Source: an uncultured Candidatus Thioglobus sp.
Lineage (GTDB): Bacteria > Pseudomonadota > Gammaproteobacteria > PS1 > Pseudothioglobaceae
Assembly: GCA_905612405.1 (NCBI GenBank)
Contig: CAJQRX010000030.1
Coordinates: 1 to 36,680 of the forward strand
Direction of reading: 5' to 3'
DNA length: 36,680 bases
The notes beneath the pieces are model-generated. The model was not told where the DNA came from and did no database searches. It saw only the letters and a list, made by a program, of their open reading frames with translations. Position 1 is the first letter of the stretch. Each line of letters starts with the position of its first letter. The position numbers were made by a program, and so were the translations under genes. Positions 8,905 to 19,201 of this stretch are shown piece after piece.

Positions 8905-9717
8905 CTAATAGCGCCTTTCTAGCTTACTTTTTTGTAGTATCCGGCCCGCTATTTCTTCAATTGAAATGTGACTTGTATCTATAAAAGGTACATCATTTTG
9001 TACATACATATCTTCTGCTCTTCTAACTTCCTTTTGACACTGTTCAATAGAGGCATAGCCACTATTAGATCTCCTCTCATCTCTTATATTCTGAAGTCGA
9101 ACAGGATTTATGCTTAACCCATAAAGTTTATATTTAAATGGCTTTAAAACACTCGGAAGTTTAACTGAATCTAAGTCCTCATCTATTAATGGGTAATTAG
9201 CAGCATATATTCCGTATTGAAGGGCTAAAAAAAGACAGGTAGGCGTCTTGCCTGATCTTGATACACCAGTAAGAATTATGTCCGCATGCTCATAGTTTTT
9301 GGTAGATAAACCATCATCGTTATTGAGTGCAAAATTTATGCTATCAATTCGACCTGAGTACGTATTTTTATTTCCTACTCCATGAGAAAGCCCCATTTCA
9401 TGAGATGATTTAGTTTTTAGAGTATTTTCCATTTTTGAAATAAAAGTTTCAAAAAAATCAAAAATAATCCCGCCACTATTTTCAAGCAGATGGGAATATT
9501 CAGCTGATACTTGGGTGCTGAAAATCAAAGCAGGTTCGCCATCAGTTTCTGAGGCCTCTTTAATTAATAAGGCAGCTGTCTGAGCTTTTTTTTGCGTATC
9601 TATAAATGCTAGATTAACCCGCTTAAAATTTATTTCAGGGAATTGTGTAAGAAGACTGTTGCCAAGTGCTTCAGCTGTAATACCCGTTCTATCTGAAATA
9701 AAAAATACAGTTCTCAT
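8905..9717 (-). CDS. ppsR: PEP synthase regulatory protein (DUF299 kinase/pyrophosphorylase)
   Basis: The 270-residue protein is the expected size for the PSRP/PpsR family. Known members inactivate PEP synthase by ADP-dependent phosphorylation of an active-site threonine and reactivate it by phosphate-dependent phosphorolysis. The N-terminus reads VFFISDRTGITAEALGNSLL, the usual family start. The nucleotide loop GVSRSGKTPT lies near residue 150, followed by the segment NYPLIDEDL. It is the second gene of a minus-strand operon, nine bases after the ppsA stop, so target and regulator are co-expressed. No strong Shine-Dalgarno is visible, in keeping with coupling to ppsA translation. A hairpin follows the gene. 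Confidence 0.95.
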   Translation of the reverse strand: MRTVFFISDRTGITAEALGNSLLTQFPEINFKRVNLAFIDTQKKAQTAALLIKEASETDGEPALIFSTQVSAEYSHLLENSGGIIFDFFETFISKMENTLKTKSSHEMGLSHGVGNKNTYSGRIDSINFALNNDDGLSTKNYEHADIILTGVSRSGKTPTCLFLALQYGIYAANYPLIDEDLDSVKLPSVLKPFKYKLYGLSINPVRLQNIRDERRSNSGYASIEQCQKEVRRAEDMYVQNDVPFIDTSHISIEEIAGRILQKSKLERRY

Positions 9718-9726
9718 ATTGATGTT

Positions 9727-12090
9727 TTAAAGCTTACCAAGTTTATTCCAAGTTTCAACTACAGTATCAGGGTTTAGGGAGATGCTAGTTATCTCTTGTT
9801 CTAACAGCCACTCTGCAAAATCAATATGGTCTGAAGGTCCTTGACCACATATACCAATATATTTTCCCTGACGATGACATGCCTCAATAGCCATGGTAAT
9901 TAATTTTTTAACTGCATCATTCCTTTCATCAAATCCTTCAGCTATTAGGCCAGAGTCTCTATCCATGCCAAGTGTTAATTGTGTCAAATCGTTTGAGCCA
10001 ATAGAGAATCCATCAAAATATTGTAAAAAATCATCGGCTATAATAGCATTTGATGGAAGTTCACACATCATGATTATTCTTAAACCATCTTTTTCTCGCT
10101 CCAGCCCATTTTCTTTTAAGAGTTCGATTACTTTTGAAGCTTCAGTGGTCGTTCGAACGAAAGGAATCATTATTTCAACATTTTTAAAACCCATTTCATT
10201 TCTAACATTTTTAATTGCAAGACATTCTAGTTCAAAGCACTCTCTAAAATCTGAAGAGATATATCGAGATGCACCCCGAAAGCCGATCATTGGATTTTCT
10301 TCATGTGGCTCATATAGCTCACCTGCAAATAAATTTGAATATTCATTAGATTTAAAATCAGACATTCTAATAATCACTGGTGATTTGGAAAAGCTTGCAG
10401 CAATTGTTGAAATGCCTTCAGTTAATTTTTGGATATAAAAATCTATAGGAGATTTATAGCAGGAGGTTCTTTTTTGAATTTCATCTTTGAGATCTTTTGG
10501 AAGGTTGTCAAAATCAAGTAAGGCTTTAGGATGAATACCAATTGTATTATTAATAATAAATTCGAGTCTAGCAAGACCTACTCCCGCATTTGGAATGCTT
10601 GAAAAATCAAATGCTCTAGAAGGATTGCCTACATTCATCATAATTTTTACAGGAATTTCTGGCAGATTACTTACTTCAGAGAATGTATGCTCAAATTTTA
10701 AAGTTCCTTTATAGACTTTTCCTGTATCACCTTCAGCACAAGATGCTGTAATCACTTTAGAGTCTTTAAGTATTTCAGTTGCATTGCCCGTCCCAACAAT
10801 TGCTGGTACACCAAGCTCTCTAGCTATAATTGCTGCATGACAGGTTCTACCACCACGGTTTGTAATAATTGCAGATGCAAGTTTCATGACAGGCTCCCAA
10901 TCAGGGTCAGTCATATCAGTTACTAGAACATCACCCTTATTAACCAGATCCATTTCTGATAAGCTTTTAATTATTCTAATTTGACCAGTTCCAATTTTTT
11001 GTCCAATTGCACGGCCTTCTATGAGAACTTCAGAGGTTTCAAGGAGCTTATAACGCTCAATTCTCTGTATGCTTTGTCGACTTTTTACAGTTTCAGGCCT
11101 TGCTTGAACAATGTAAATTTTTCCATCAGATCCATCAAGAGCCCACTCAATATCCATAGCTCTTCCATAATGTTTCTCAATTTTCATTGCATATTCAGCT
11201 AGCTCTTCAATTTGAGCGTCATTTAAACTAAATCTTAGTCGCTCTTGTGAATCAACTTCAATAGTTGTAACTGGGGAGCTTGATTTTGCATCTGAATAAA
11301 TCATTTTTATTGACTTAGAGCCAAGGCCTCTAGACAAAATTGCTGGCTTTCCTGATTTAAGTGTTGGTTTATGAACATAAAATTCATCTGGATTTACAGA
11401 TCCTTGTACGACAGTTTCTCCTAATCCATAAGCAGAGGTAATAAATACAACTTCATCAAATCCAGATTCAGTGTCTAGCGTAAACATTACTCCACTTGCT
11501 CCAATATCACTCCTAACCATCTGCTGGACTCCTGCAGAAAGAGATACCATTTCATGTTCAAAGCCCTGGTGAACTCTATATGAAATTGCTCGATCATTAT
11601 AAAGTGATGCGAATACTTTTTTAATAGAAGTCAAAATATTATCTATACCGCTAACATTAAGGTAGGTTTCCTGCTGACCAGCGAATGATGCTTCAGGTAA
11701 GTCTTCTGCAGTAGCTGATGAGCGAACCGCAAAAGTTACAGAAGAGCCATATTTTTCAGTTAATTTTTGGTAACTTTCAACAATAGATTTATGAAGATCT
11801 TCTGGAAATGGAGCTTCTTCAACCCACTGACGAATTATTGCGCCAGTTTTGGTGAGCTCTTTAATATCAGTAATATCAAGAGAAACAAGAAGCTCATTAA
11901 TCTTAATTTTCAAATTTGAATGATGTAAAAAAGATTCAAATGCTTCAGCTGTTGTTGCAAAGCCTCCAGGAACCCTAACACCCTGAGAGCTCAGCCCACT
12001 AATCATTTCACCTAGAGAGGCATTTTTGCCGCCAACTTTTTCAACATCAGACATACCAACATCATCTAGCCAGATTACATTTTCAAACAT
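9727..12090 (-). CDS. ppsA: Phosphoenolpyruvate synthase
   Basis: The 787-residue cytosolic enzyme converts pyruvate and ATP to PEP, AMP and phosphate, the entry step of gluconeogenesis from C3 compounds. The N-terminal ATP-grasp domain starts with [12 protein letters not shown] and contains [11 protein letters not shown]. The phosphohistidine swivel domain holds [15 protein letters not shown], with the catalytic histidine at residue 418. The C-terminal PEP/pyruvate barrel contains [24 protein letters not shown] and [17 protein letters not shown]. The ATG follows AAGGA at good spacing. It is divergent from the tkt-gap-pgk-pyk-fba operon, which encodes pyruvate kinase, the opposing reaction, and it is followed by its own regulator gene. 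Confidence 0.97.
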   Translation of the reverse strand: MFENVIWLDDVGMSDVEKVGGKNASLGEMISGLSSQGVRVPGGFATTAEAFESFLHHSNLKIKINELLVSLDITDIKELTKTGAIIRQWVEEAPFPEDLHKSIVESYQKLTEKYGSSVTFAVRSSATAEDLPEASFAGQQETYLNVSGIDNILTSIKKVFASLYNDRAISYRVHQGFEHEMVSLSAGVQQMVRSDIGASGVMFTLDTESGFDEVVFITSAYGLGETVVQGSVNPDEFYVHKPTLKSGKPAILSRGLGSKSIKMIYSDAKSSSPVTTIEVDSQERLRFSLNDAQIEELAEYAMKIEKHYGRAMDIEWALDGSDGKIYIVQARPETVKSRQSIQRIERYKLLETSEVLIEGRAIGQKIGTGQIRIIKSLSEMDLVNKGDVLVTDMTDPDWEPVMKLASAIITNRGGRTCHAAIIARELGVPAIVGTGNATEILKDSKVITASCAEGDTGKVYKGTLKFEHTFSEVSNLPEIPVKIMMNVGNPSRAFDFSSIPNAGVGLARLEFIINNTIGIHPKALLDFDNLPKDLKDEIQKRTSCYKSPIDFYIQKLTEGISTIAASFSKSPVIIRMSDFKSNEYSNLFAGELYEPHEENPMIGFRGASRYISSDFRECFELECLAIKNVRNEMGFKNVEIMIPFVRTTTEASKVIELLKENGLEREKDGLRIIMMCELPSNAIIADDFLQYFDGFSIGSNDLTQLTLGMDRDSGLIAEGFDERNDAVKKLITMAIEACHRQGKYIGICGQGPSDHIDFAEWLLEQEITSISLNPDTVVETWNKLGKL

Positions 12091-12365
12091 GAAAATCCTT
12101 ATATATATCTATTAGCTCAAGATTTGATAAAGTAGCACTCAATTTGTCACAAAATGTATTACAAGAGTTTTTCATCAAAAGTATAATTTTAATACATTAA
12201 AAAAGAAGTAATTATAGATTACAAAGTATTTCATAATTTGATAAAGATACTATACTTCAATTGAATATTATTCCTGATATTTGCTTTTATATGGGCTTTT
12301 TGACGATAGAAAAGTATAAAAAAATGTATAATTTACAGTTCATGATATTTTCAAGGGTTTAAACA
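12091..12365. promoter_or_regulatory. Divergent ppsA / tkt promoter region
   Basis: The 275-base AT-rich gap must carry promoters in both directions. For tkt, a TATAAT lies at 12327-12332, but the best -35-like TTGACG (12300-12305) is 21 bases away, so the assignment is uncertain. Two palindromes could be operator sites: TTTGTCACAAA near 12143-12153 and TTCAATTGAA near 12256-12265. I see no open frame or RNA gene in the stretch. Confidence 0.5.
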
Positions 12366-14354
12366 ATGGCGACACAAATTGAACTAGCAAATGCTATCCG
12401 TGCCTTGAGTATGGATGCGGTGCAGAAAGCAAACTCTGGACACCCCGGCGCCCCAATGGGAATGGCTGATATTGCAGAAGTTTTATGGAATAAACACTTA
12501 AAGTTTAATCCGTCAAACGCAAATTGGTCAAATAGAGATCGATTTGTTCTATCAAATGGTCATGGATCAATGCTTATTTACTCATTACTTCATTTGGCTG
12601 GTTTCGATTTAAGTATCAATGATCTAAAAGATTTTCGTCAACTTCATTCCAAAACACCTGGGCATCCAGAATATGGTTATGCTGATGGAGTTGAGACAAC
12701 GACAGGCCCACTAGGTCAAGGTATTTGTAATGCAGTTGGCATGGCTATTGCGGAAAGAACTCTTGCTGCTCAATTTAATAAGCCAGGCCATTCTATTGTA
12801 GATCATCATACGTATGCTTTTATGGGCGATGGTTGTCTTATGGAGGGGCTGTCTCATGAGTCTTGCGCGATGGCTGGAACTCTTGGACTAGGGAAATTAA
12901 TAGCATTCTGGGATGATAATGATATTTCAATCGATGGACATATTGGAGATTGGATGGAAAAAGGTGTCCCTGGCCGCTTTAAATCTTACAACTGGCATGT
13001 TTTATCTGATGTTGATGGTCATGATCCTGAAGCTATTAATGCTGCTATAGTTGAAGCTAAAGCAATGAATGATAGGCCCACTTTAATATGCACTCGTACT
13101 GTAATTGGTTATGGCTCTCCTAACCTAGCAGGTTCTCATAACTGTCATGGTGCACCTTTAGGTGATGAGGAAATTGCAAAAACACGAGAAAAACTTGGTT
13201 GGAATTATGGGCCATTTGAAATTCCTGAAGAGATTTATAAGGGGTGGGATCATAAGGCTGAAGGCGCTGAAGTAGAAGACGAATGGAATGAAAAATTTAA
13301 AGCTTATAGTGGTAGCTTTCCAAGCGAAGCTGCTGAATTTCTGCGTCGAATTTCTGGAAGCTTACCAGATAATTTTGGCTCAAAAATGGATGACTTTATT
13401 GCTAAGACGCAGCAAGACATGCCTAATATAGCTTCACGAAAAGCTTCACAAAATACAATCGAAGCTATGGGCCCAATAGTTCCTGAATTATTTGGTGGAT
13501 CTGCCGATTTAACTGGCTCAAATTTGACCAATTGGTCTGGAAGTGTTGTAGTTAATGCTGAAAATGCAAATGGAAACTATATTTCTTGGGGAGTGCGTGA
13601 ATTTGGTATGGCGGCAATGATGAATGGTATGGTTCTGCATGGTGGCTTTAAAGTTTATGGCGCAACATTTCTTATGTTCATGGAATATATGAGAAATGCT
13701 CTTCGAATGTCTGCAATGATGAAGATTGGAACAATTTTTGTTTATACACATGATTCAATTGGTCTTGGTGAAGATGGTCCAACTCATCAGGCTGTCGAGC
13801 AGATAGCAACTATGAGAGTCATACCTAACTTTCAAACTTGGCGAGCTTGTGATGCCATTGAGTCTGCAGTTTCTTGGAAAATAGCTATGTTAAGAGGTGA
13901 CGCGCCAACCGCATTAATTTTCTCTAGACAAAACTTGACTCCAATGGAGCGAACCATTGAGCAAGTGAATAACATTGAGAAAGGTGGATACACTCTTAAA
14001 GATTGTAGCGGTGATGCTGACATAATTTTAATTGCTACTGGCTCAGAAGTTTCATTGGCAGTTGATGCTGCAAAAATGATGAGTGATAGGAAGGTTCGTG
14101 TTGTATCAATGCCCTCCACAAATGTTTTTGATGAGCAAAATCAAGCATATAAGGATGCCGTATTAACACCTGGAGTTAAGCGCGTTGCTATAGAAGCTGG
14201 CGTTGCAGAGTCTTGGTATAAATATGTAGGCCTTGAAGGAGGGATAGTTTCAATGACCACATATGGTGAATCAGCGCCAGCAGGAGAGCTATTTAAACAT
14301 TTTGGGTTTACAGTAGATAATGTAATTTCTACTGTTAACAGAGTTTTAAGTTAA
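12366..14354 (+). CDS. tkt: Transketolase
   Basis: The 662-residue thiamine-diphosphate enzyme transfers two-carbon ketol units between sugar phosphates in the pentose phosphate and Calvin cycles. The N-terminus has the family signature [22 protein letters not shown]. The ThDP-binding motif starts at GDGCLMEG (about residues 154-161) and ends with a DDN motif. The pyrimidine domain shows [15 protein letters not shown], with the conserved substrate-binding His. Length matches E. coli TktA closely. It is the first gene of the tkt-gap-pgk-pyk-fba cluster, 19 bases ahead of gap, an order seen in autotrophic and other gammaproteobacteria. The ATG at 12366 has an AAGGG site upstream. Confidence 0.97.
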   Translation: MATQIELANAIRALSMDAVQKANSGHPGAPMGMADIAEVLWNKHLKFNPSNANWSNRDRFVLSNGHGSMLIYSLLHLAGFDLSINDLKDFRQLHSKTPGHPEYGYADGVETTTGPLGQGICNAVGMAIAERTLAAQFNKPGHSIVDHHTYAFMGDGCLMEGLSHESCAMAGTLGLGKLIAFWDDNDISIDGHIGDWMEKGVPGRFKSYNWHVLSDVDGHDPEAINAAIVEAKAMNDRPTLICTRTVIGYGSPNLAGSHNCHGAPLGDEEIAKTREKLGWNYGPFEIPEEIYKGWDHKAEGAEVEDEWNEKFKAYSGSFPSEAAEFLRRISGSLPDNFGSKMDDFIAKTQQDMPNIASRKASQNTIEAMGPIVPELFGGSADLTGSNLTNWSGSVVVNAENANGNYISWGVREFGMAAMMNGMVLHGGFKVYGATFLMFMEYMRNALRMSAMMKIGTIFVYTHDSIGLGEDGPTHQAVEQIATMRVIPNFQTWRACDAIESAVSWKIAMLRGDAPTALIFSRQNLTPMERTIEQVNNIEKGGYTLKDCSGDADIILIATGSEVSLAVDAAKMMSDRKVRVVSMPSTNVFDEQNQAYKDAVLTPGVKRVAIEAGVAESWYKYVGLEGGIVSMTTYGESAPAGELFKHFGFTVDNVISTVNRVLS

Positions 14355-14373
14355 TTTTTAATAGGAGTTTAAG

Positions 14374-15372
14374 ATGACAATAAAAGTTGGAATTAATGGT
14401 TTTGGTCGAATTGGTAGAATGGTTTTTCGTGCAATTGATAAAGATTTTGATAATTTAGAAGTAGTTGGAATTAATGACCTGCTTGATAATGATTATCTAT
14501 CTTATATGCTCAAATATGATTCAGTGCATGGAAGGTTTGGTAAAGATGTCACAGTTGAAGGAAATAATTTTGTCATTGATGGGAAAAAGATTCGCTTAAC
14601 TGCTGAGCGTAATCCTGCAGATTTAAAGTGGGGAGAAGTTGGAGCAGATTTAGTTATCGACTGTACTGGTTTTTTCTTAACAGAAGAGCTTTGTCAGGCC
14701 CATATAGATGCAGGTGCTAAAAAAGTAATACAGTCAGCGCCTTCAAAAGACCACACACCAATGTTTGTCTATGGCGTCAACCATGACGCATACAATGGTC
14801 AAGCGATAGTATCAGCTGCTTCATGCACAACAAATTGTTTAGCTCCAATTGCCAAAGTACTTAATGATGAATGGGGTATTAAGCGTGGTTTGATGACTAC
14901 AGTTCATGCAGCTACAGCAACTCAAAAAGCCGTTGATAGCCCTTCTTTGAAAGACTGGCGTGGTGGCCGAGGCATATTAGAAAATATTATTCCATCATCC
15001 ACAGGCGCTGCAAAAGCGGTGGGTAAAGTTCTACCTGAACTTAATGGTAAATTAACTGGGATGGCTTTTAGAGTGCCAACTTCAGATGTTTCAGTTGTTG
15101 ACTTAACTGTTGAGCTTAATGATGAGTCTGATTATGAGGCTATTTGTGCTGCAATGAAGTCAGCTTCTGAGGGCCCAATGAAAGGCGTTTTAGGCTATAC
15201 AGATGAAAAAGTTGTTTCGACAGACTTTGTTGGAAGTACTTTTGCTTCAATATTTGATGCTGAGGCAGGCATGTCAATGGACTCAACATTTGTTAAAATA
15301 GTCTCTTGGTATGATAATGAATATAGTTATACGTGCAACCTGTTGCGTTTAGCTGGACACATTTCAAAGTAG
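14374..15372 (+). CDS. gap: Type I glyceraldehyde-3-phosphate dehydrogenase
   Basis: The 332-residue enzyme oxidises glyceraldehyde-3-phosphate to 1,3-bisphosphoglycerate, reversibly, in the cytosol. The Rossmann fold begins [17 protein letters not shown]. The GINDLLD segment keeps the Asp usually linked to NAD preference. The catalytic cysteine is C151 in [12 protein letters not shown], and the phosphate-site segments [28 protein letters not shown] are intact. The ATG follows TAGGAGTTTAAG. It sits between tkt and pgk, so it can serve both glycolysis and gluconeogenesis. The sequence resembles E. coli GapA rather than the NADP-type photosynthetic enzymes. Confidence 0.98.
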   Translation: MTIKVGINGFGRIGRMVFRAIDKDFDNLEVVGINDLLDNDYLSYMLKYDSVHGRFGKDVTVEGNNFVIDGKKIRLTAERNPADLKWGEVGADLVIDCTGFFLTEELCQAHIDAGAKKVIQSAPSKDHTPMFVYGVNHDAYNGQAIVSAASCTTNCLAPIAKVLNDEWGIKRGLMTTVHAATATQKAVDSPSLKDWRGGRGILENIIPSSTGAAKAVGKVLPELNGKLTGMAFRVPTSDVSVVDLTVELNDESDYEAICAAMKSASEGPMKGVLGYTDEKVVSTDFVGSTFASIFDAEAGMSMDSTFVKIVSWYDNEYSYTCNLLRLAGHISK

Positions 15373-15397
15373 TTTTAATTTGACTTGGAGGTATTTG

Positions 15398-16570
15398 ATG
15401 AATTTACTTAAGATGACTGATCTTGATTTAAGTGGAAAGAGAGTTTTAATTAGACAAGATTTAAATGTCCCAATAAAAAATGGTGAGATTACTAGTGATA
15501 CCCGTATTGTAGCTTCATTGCCAACTATTACTCACGCACTTAAAGCTGGCGCCAAGGTAATGATAATGTCACACCTTGGAAGGCCAAATGCTGGTGAGTT
15601 CGATGAAAATTATTCGCTTAAACCAGTAGCTAAGCATCTCTCTGATTTACTAGGACAGCCAGTAACTCTTCTATCAAACTGGCTTGATGGTGTTGAGATG
15701 AATTTTGGTGAAGTTGTGCTTTGTGAAAATGTCAGATTTAATGAGGGTGAAAAAGAAAATGATGAGGCCTTATCAAGAAAAATGGCATCTTTATGTGATG
15801 TTTGTGTTCAAGATGCTTTTGGGACTGCGCATAGAGCTCATGCTTCAACCTATGGCGTTGCTGAGTTTGCGCCTATTGCTTGCGCTGGACCCCTACTCAT
15901 TGGTGAACTTGAATCTCTTGGGAAGGCGCTGGAAAATCCAAAAAGACCAATGGTTGCGATTGTTGGAGGATCAAAAGTATCAACTAAATTAACGGTTCTT
16001 GATTCACTTTCTAAAATTGTTGATCAGTTAGTGGTTGGTGGAGGTATTGCCAACACATTTATTGCGGCTCAGGGCTATAGTGTTGGACAGTCCTTGTGTG
16101 AGCATGATCTTATCCCTACAGCTCAAGCATTAATGGAGCATTGCCAAATCCCTATCCCTGGCGACGTAGTTTGTGGAAAAGAATTCTCTGAGTTTGCAAC
16201 CGCAGAAAGTAAAAATTCAAGTAGCATTGCTTCTGACGATATGATTTTTGATATTGGACCTAACTCTGTTGATGAGTTATGTGAAATTATGAAAAATGCT
16301 GGAACAATAGTTTGGAATGGGCCTGTGGGGGTATTTGAATTTGAGCAATTTGCAAATGGTACCGAGAAAATAGCGCATGCAATTGCAGATTCAGACGCTT
16401 TTTCAATTGCGGGCGGCGGTGACACCTTGGCAGCTATTAGTAAATTTAATATTGAAGATAAAATATCCTATATTTCAACTGGTGGAGGCGCATTTTTAGA
16501 GTTTCTAGAAGGGAATACACTTCCAGTTGTGGAAGTTTTAGAGAAAAGAATGCAGGAGCAAAATAATTAA
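15398..16570 (+). CDS. pgk: Phosphoglycerate kinase (start moved to ATG 15398)
   Basis: The 390-residue enzyme interconverts 1,3-bisphosphoglycerate plus ADP with 3-phosphoglycerate plus ATP. The ORF track starts at a TTG at 15380, but the ATG at 15398 is preceded by GGAGG at six-base spacing and gives the normal N-terminus [25 protein letters not shown]. Substrate-site motifs follow: DTRI, SHLGRP and the basic AHRAHAS. The nucleotide domain has GGSKVSTKL and ends with GGGDTLAAI. The 3' end, MQEQNN, contains the ribosome-binding site for pyk, and the pgk stop codon overlaps the proposed pyk start by one base. Confidence 0.97.
   Translation: MNLLKMTDLDLSGKRVLIRQDLNVPIKNGEITSDTRIVASLPTITHALKAGAKVMIMSHLGRPNAGEFDENYSLKPVAKHLSDLLGQPVTLLSNWLDGVEMNFGEVVLCENVRFNEGEKENDEALSRKMASLCDVCVQDAFGTAHRAHASTYGVAEFAPIACAGPLLIGELESLGKALENPKRPMVAIVGGSKVSTKLTVLDSLSKIVDQLVVGGGIANTFIAAQGYSVGQSLCEHDLIPTAQALMEHCQIPIPGDVVCGKEFSEFATAESKNSSSIASDDMIFDIGPNSVDELCEIMKNAGTIVWNGPVGVFEFEQFANGTEKIAHAIADSDAFSIAGGGDTLAAISKFNIEDKISYISTGGGAFLEFLEGNTLPVVEVLEKRMQEQNN
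16554..16558 (+). promoter_or_regulatory. Ribosome-binding site that fixes the non-ATG start of pyk
   Basis: AGGAG lies inside the last codons of pgk. It is seven bases before ATT 16566-16568 and four before ATA 16563-16565. Seven is the better spacing, so ATT is preferred. No ATG, GTG or TTG occurs in the pyk frame between the upstream in-frame stop (16539-16541) and TTG 16758. Confidence 0.7.
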
Positions 16571-18011
16571 TAGAAGAACAAAAATTTTAGCTACTCTTGG
16601 GCCTTCAACTGATGACCCTAAAGTTTTAAAAGGAATTTTAGATGCTGGCGTAAACGTTATTCGAATTAATTTTTCGCATAATAATGAAAAAGAACATTTA
16701 GAGCGAATTGCTCAAGTCAGAAAGTATGAAAAAGAAAATGATGTTTTTATTGGAATCTTGATGGACCTCCAAGGCCCAAAGATTAGAATTTCTTCTTTTA
16801 TAGATAATAAGATAGAGCTTAAAAATGGAGACCAATTTACTCTTGATGCTGAATTGGCAACATCTGAAGGTAGCCAGAGTGCTGTTGGAGTAGCTTATAA
16901 ACAGCTTCCAAATGACTTAATTGCTGGAAACACCTTGCTCTTAGATGACGGAAAAATTATTCTCAAAGTTTTACATATAAAGGGCCCAAAAATTTTAACT
17001 GAAGTCTTACAGGGCGGAATTTTATATAATAATAAAGGAATAAATTTACGTGGCGGCGGTTTAAGTGCCAGTGCCTTGACTGAAAAAGATAAGCAAGATA
17101 TTCTTATTGTAGCTAAGGCAGATGCTGATTATGTAGCTATTTCTTTTCCTATCCATGCAGACGATATTCGTGAAACCAAGAGGCTCCTTAAGGGGGCTGG
17201 ATCGAATGCTAGTGTTATTGCAAAAATTGAGCGAGCTGAAGCATTGCAAGAGGATGTGATTAATGAGATTATTCAAGAATCTGCAGGAATTATGGTTGCA
17301 CGGGGAGATTTAGGTGTTGAAATTGGAGATCCTCAGTTACCTGCCCAACAAAAACGCCTAATCTTATTGGCTAGGGCGAATGATAGATTTGTTATTACAG
17401 CAACTCAAATGCTGGAATCAATGATCACTAGTCCTATACCAACTAGAGCAGAGGTTTTTGATGTTGCAAACGCAGTTTTAGATGGTACTGATGCAGTGAT
17501 GCTTTCTGCAGAAACTGCAGTAGGTGCTCATCCTATAGAAGCAGTAAAAACAATGAATGATGTCTGTTTGGAAACTGAGAAAAGCCCAACAGCAAAAGTA
17601 TCTCATCATAGGCTTCATGAGCATTTTGAAGGTATTGATGAAACAATCGCTATGAGTTCTATGTATGCTGCTAATCATTTGGGTGCAAAAGTAGTAGCAA
17701 CCTTAACTCAAACCGGAAAAACAGCACTCTGGATGTCAAGAATTAGTTCAAATATCGCAATTTTTGCAATGTCTGATAATTACAAAACTTTAAAAAAAGT
17801 TACTATTTATAGAGGAGTTTATCCTTGCTATATAAATAAAACAAGTGCGGATGACTGGAATCATGTCAATACCCATGTTATCGAAAATTTAGAAAATAAA
17901 TCTCAAGTTGAAAAAGGTGATATTGTTATTGTTACAAAGGGGATGCATAAAGATAAATCGGGCGGCACAAATCTGATGAAAATTTTGCGTGTCGGTGATG
18001 GAAATTATTAA
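16566..18011 (+). CDS. pyk: Pyruvate kinase with apparent ATT start codon
   Basis: The ORF track begins at TTG 16758, but the same frame is open upstream and encodes an excellent family N-terminus: [14 protein letters not shown], then RINFSHNN with the conserved R33, N35, S37 and H38. Starting at ATT 16566 gives 481 residues, close to the E. coli PykA length; starting at TTG 16758 would lose 64 residues and these active-site positions. Later motifs are [21 protein letters not shown] and [20 protein letters not shown], followed by the conserved LSAETAVG. The enzyme makes pyruvate and ATP from PEP. The family assignment is secure; the start codon is inferred. The ATT overlaps the pgk stop by one base, which suggests translational coupling. 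Confidence 0.9.
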   Translation: MNRRTKILATLGPSTDDPKVLKGILDAGVNVIRINFSHNNEKEHLERIAQVRKYEKENDVFIGILMDLQGPKIRISSFIDNKIELKNGDQFTLDAELATSEGSQSAVGVAYKQLPNDLIAGNTLLLDDGKIILKVLHIKGPKILTEVLQGGILYNNKGINLRGGGLSASALTEKDKQDILIVAKADADYVAISFPIHADDIRETKRLLKGAGSNASVIAKIERAEALQEDVINEIIQESAGIMVARGDLGVEIGDPQLPAQQKRLILLARANDRFVITATQMLESMITSPIPTRAEVFDVANAVLDGTDAVMLSAETAVGAHPIEAVKTMNDVCLETEKSPTAKVSHHRLHEHFEGIDETIAMSSMYAANHLGAKVVATLTQTGKTALWMSRISSNIAIFAMSDNYKTLKKVTIYRGVYPCYINKTSADDWNHVNTHVIENLENKSQVEKGDIVIVTKGMHKDKSGGTNLMKILRVGDGNY

Positions 18012-18035
18012 AAGTAAAATAAAAAGGTGAAAATT

Positions 18036-19097
18036 ATGATAAATAATCAAGAAGAATTAAGACAAACTGCAAATCAATTGGCTACTGGAGGCAAAGGTCT
18101 TCTTGCAGTAGATGAGTCTACTCCAACAATAGGCAAACGTCTTGCTGGCATTAATATTGAGAATACAGAAGAAAATCGTCAAGCCTATCGTGGAATGCTC
18201 TTTACTACTGAAGGTATTGGTGAATATATTAGTGGAATAATCCTTTTTGAAGAAACACTTTATCAAAACCACCTTGATGGTGAAACTATGGTTTCAAAAA
18301 TTAATAAGCTGGGAATAATTCCAGGTATTAAGGTAGATAAAGGATTAAGTCCATTAGCTGGTGGGCATGAAGTAGAGACATGGTGTAAGGGTTTAGAGGG
18401 TCTTGCTGAGAGAACTGCTGAGTATTATAAACAAGGAGCACGTTTTGCAAAATGGCGCGCTGTGTTACAAATTACTGCTGATGGGTGCCCTACAAATCTT
18501 GCAATTAAAGAGAATGCTTGGGGTCTTGCAAGATACGCAAAAATTTGTCAAGAGTCGGGACTTGTCCCTATTATTGAGCCTGAAATTTTAATGGATGGAG
18601 ATCATACTATTGAGAAGACAGCAGAAGTGCAAGAGAAAGTCTTAGTTGAAGTCTACAAAGCTTGCTCAGAAAATAACGTTTTCTTAGAGGGAACACTATT
18701 AAAGCCTTCAATGACTGTTTCTGGCGCCGATAATTCAAATAAAGCTAGTTCAGAGGAGGTTGCTAAGATGACCGTTCGCACAATGAATCGTTGCGTGCCA
18801 GCAGCAGTTCCAGGAATTATGTTTCTGTCAGGTGGGTTAACAGAAGAAGATGCCTCTGTTTATCTTAATACTATGAATAGTATCGAACATAAGAGCGCAA
18901 CAAGTTTGACATTTTCTTATGGAAGAGCTTTGCAGCAATCATGTTTACAAGCCTGGAAAGGTAGTGATATTGAAGCAGGCCAAAAGGCATTAATGGCAAG
19001 ATGCCAAGCTAATTCAGAGTCTTCTACTGGGGATTATGTTGCTGGCTCTCAGCCTTCGTCTCAAGAGACTTTATTTGAAGCTGGTTATAAGTATTAA
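18036..19097 (+). CDS. fba: Class I fructose-bisphosphate aldolase
   Basis: The 353-residue Schiff-base aldolase cleaves or forms fructose-1,6-bisphosphate. It belongs to the class I group best known from eukaryotes (COG3588), seen in the start ELRQTANQLATGGKGLLAVDES, the GIKVDKGLSPL segment and GARFAKWRAVLQI. The Schiff-base lysine is most likely in EGTLLKPSM. No metal-binding class II motifs are present. The ORF-track GTG at 18027 is possible, but ATG 18036 has AAGG eight bases upstream and gives the normal N-terminus. It is the last gene of the central-carbon operon, 24 bases after pyk, and is followed by a strong terminator. The operon carries no phosphofructokinase or FBPase gene. Confidence 0.95.
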   Translation: MINNQEELRQTANQLATGGKGLLAVDESTPTIGKRLAGINIENTEENRQAYRGMLFTTEGIGEYISGIILFEETLYQNHLDGETMVSKINKLGIIPGIKVDKGLSPLAGGHEVETWCKGLEGLAERTAEYYKQGARFAKWRAVLQITADGCPTNLAIKENAWGLARYAKICQESGLVPIIEPEILMDGDHTIEKTAEVQEKVLVEVYKACSENNVFLEGTLLKPSMTVSGADNSNKASSEEVAKMTVRTMNRCVPAAVPGIMFLSGGLTEEDASVYLNTMNSIEHKSATSLTFSYGRALQQSCLQAWKGSDIEAGQKALMARCQANSESSTGDYVAGSQPSSQETLFEAGYKY

Positions 19098-19114
19098 TCT
19101 TTGCTTTAATCGGG

Positions 19115-19139
19115 TTTAGACTTAAGAATTTAGTCTAAA
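19115..19139. repeat. Inverted repeat in fba 3' region
   Basis: TTTAGACT and AGTCTAAA form a perfect 8-bp stem with a nine-base loop, 18 bases upstream of the GC-rich terminator hairpin. It could stabilise the 3' end of the operon transcript or serve as a binding site. No T-run follows, so it is not a terminator by itself. Confidence 0.5.
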
Positions 19140-19149
19140 GCTTAGAGAG

Positions 19150-19155
19150 TATAAT
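19150..19155 (+). promoter_or_regulatory. TATAAT -10 box abutting the fba terminator, candidate mnmG promoter
   Basis: A perfect TATAAT ends one base before the terminator stem begins. Initiation about seven bases downstream would fall inside the left arm of the hairpin, so such a transcript could not form the full terminator and would read into mnmG. No convincing -35 element was found at 16-18 base spacing. Confidence 0.35.
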
Positions 19156-19156
19156 T

Positions 19157-19183
19157 AAAGGCCCGAATTATTTCGGGCCTTTT
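19157..19183 (+). terminator. Rho-independent terminator of the tkt-gap-pgk-pyk-fba operon
   Basis: An 11-bp stem AAAGGCCCGAA / TTCGGGCCTTT with loop TTAT is followed by TG and mixed bases. The stem is GC-rich at its core and flanked by A and T runs. It lies only 18 bases before the mnmG ATG. Confidence 0.9.
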
Positions 19184-19201
19184 GTATTGAAAAACAAAAA
19201 A

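Noticed and set aside
9893-10438. 181-aa plus-strand ORF inside ppsA
   Set aside because: It is antisense to strongly conserved PEP synthase sequence, has no recognisable domain and is Ser/Lys-rich low-information sequence. It is a shadow ORF.
15705-15992. 95-aa plus-strand ORF inside pgk
   Set aside because: It is out of frame within a highly conserved pgk region and has no family features. It is a shadow ORF.
16545-16572. Programmed +1 frameshift making a Pgk-Pyk fusion
   Set aside because: Pgk ends at its normal length, no strong slippery sequence is seen, and a ribosome site at good spacing supports separate initiation at ATT. It is kept only as an alternative to test.
16758-18011. ORF-track pyruvate kinase start at TTG 16758
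   Set aside because: It would remove 64 residues including RxNxSH, and the coding similarity clearly continues upstream to 16566.
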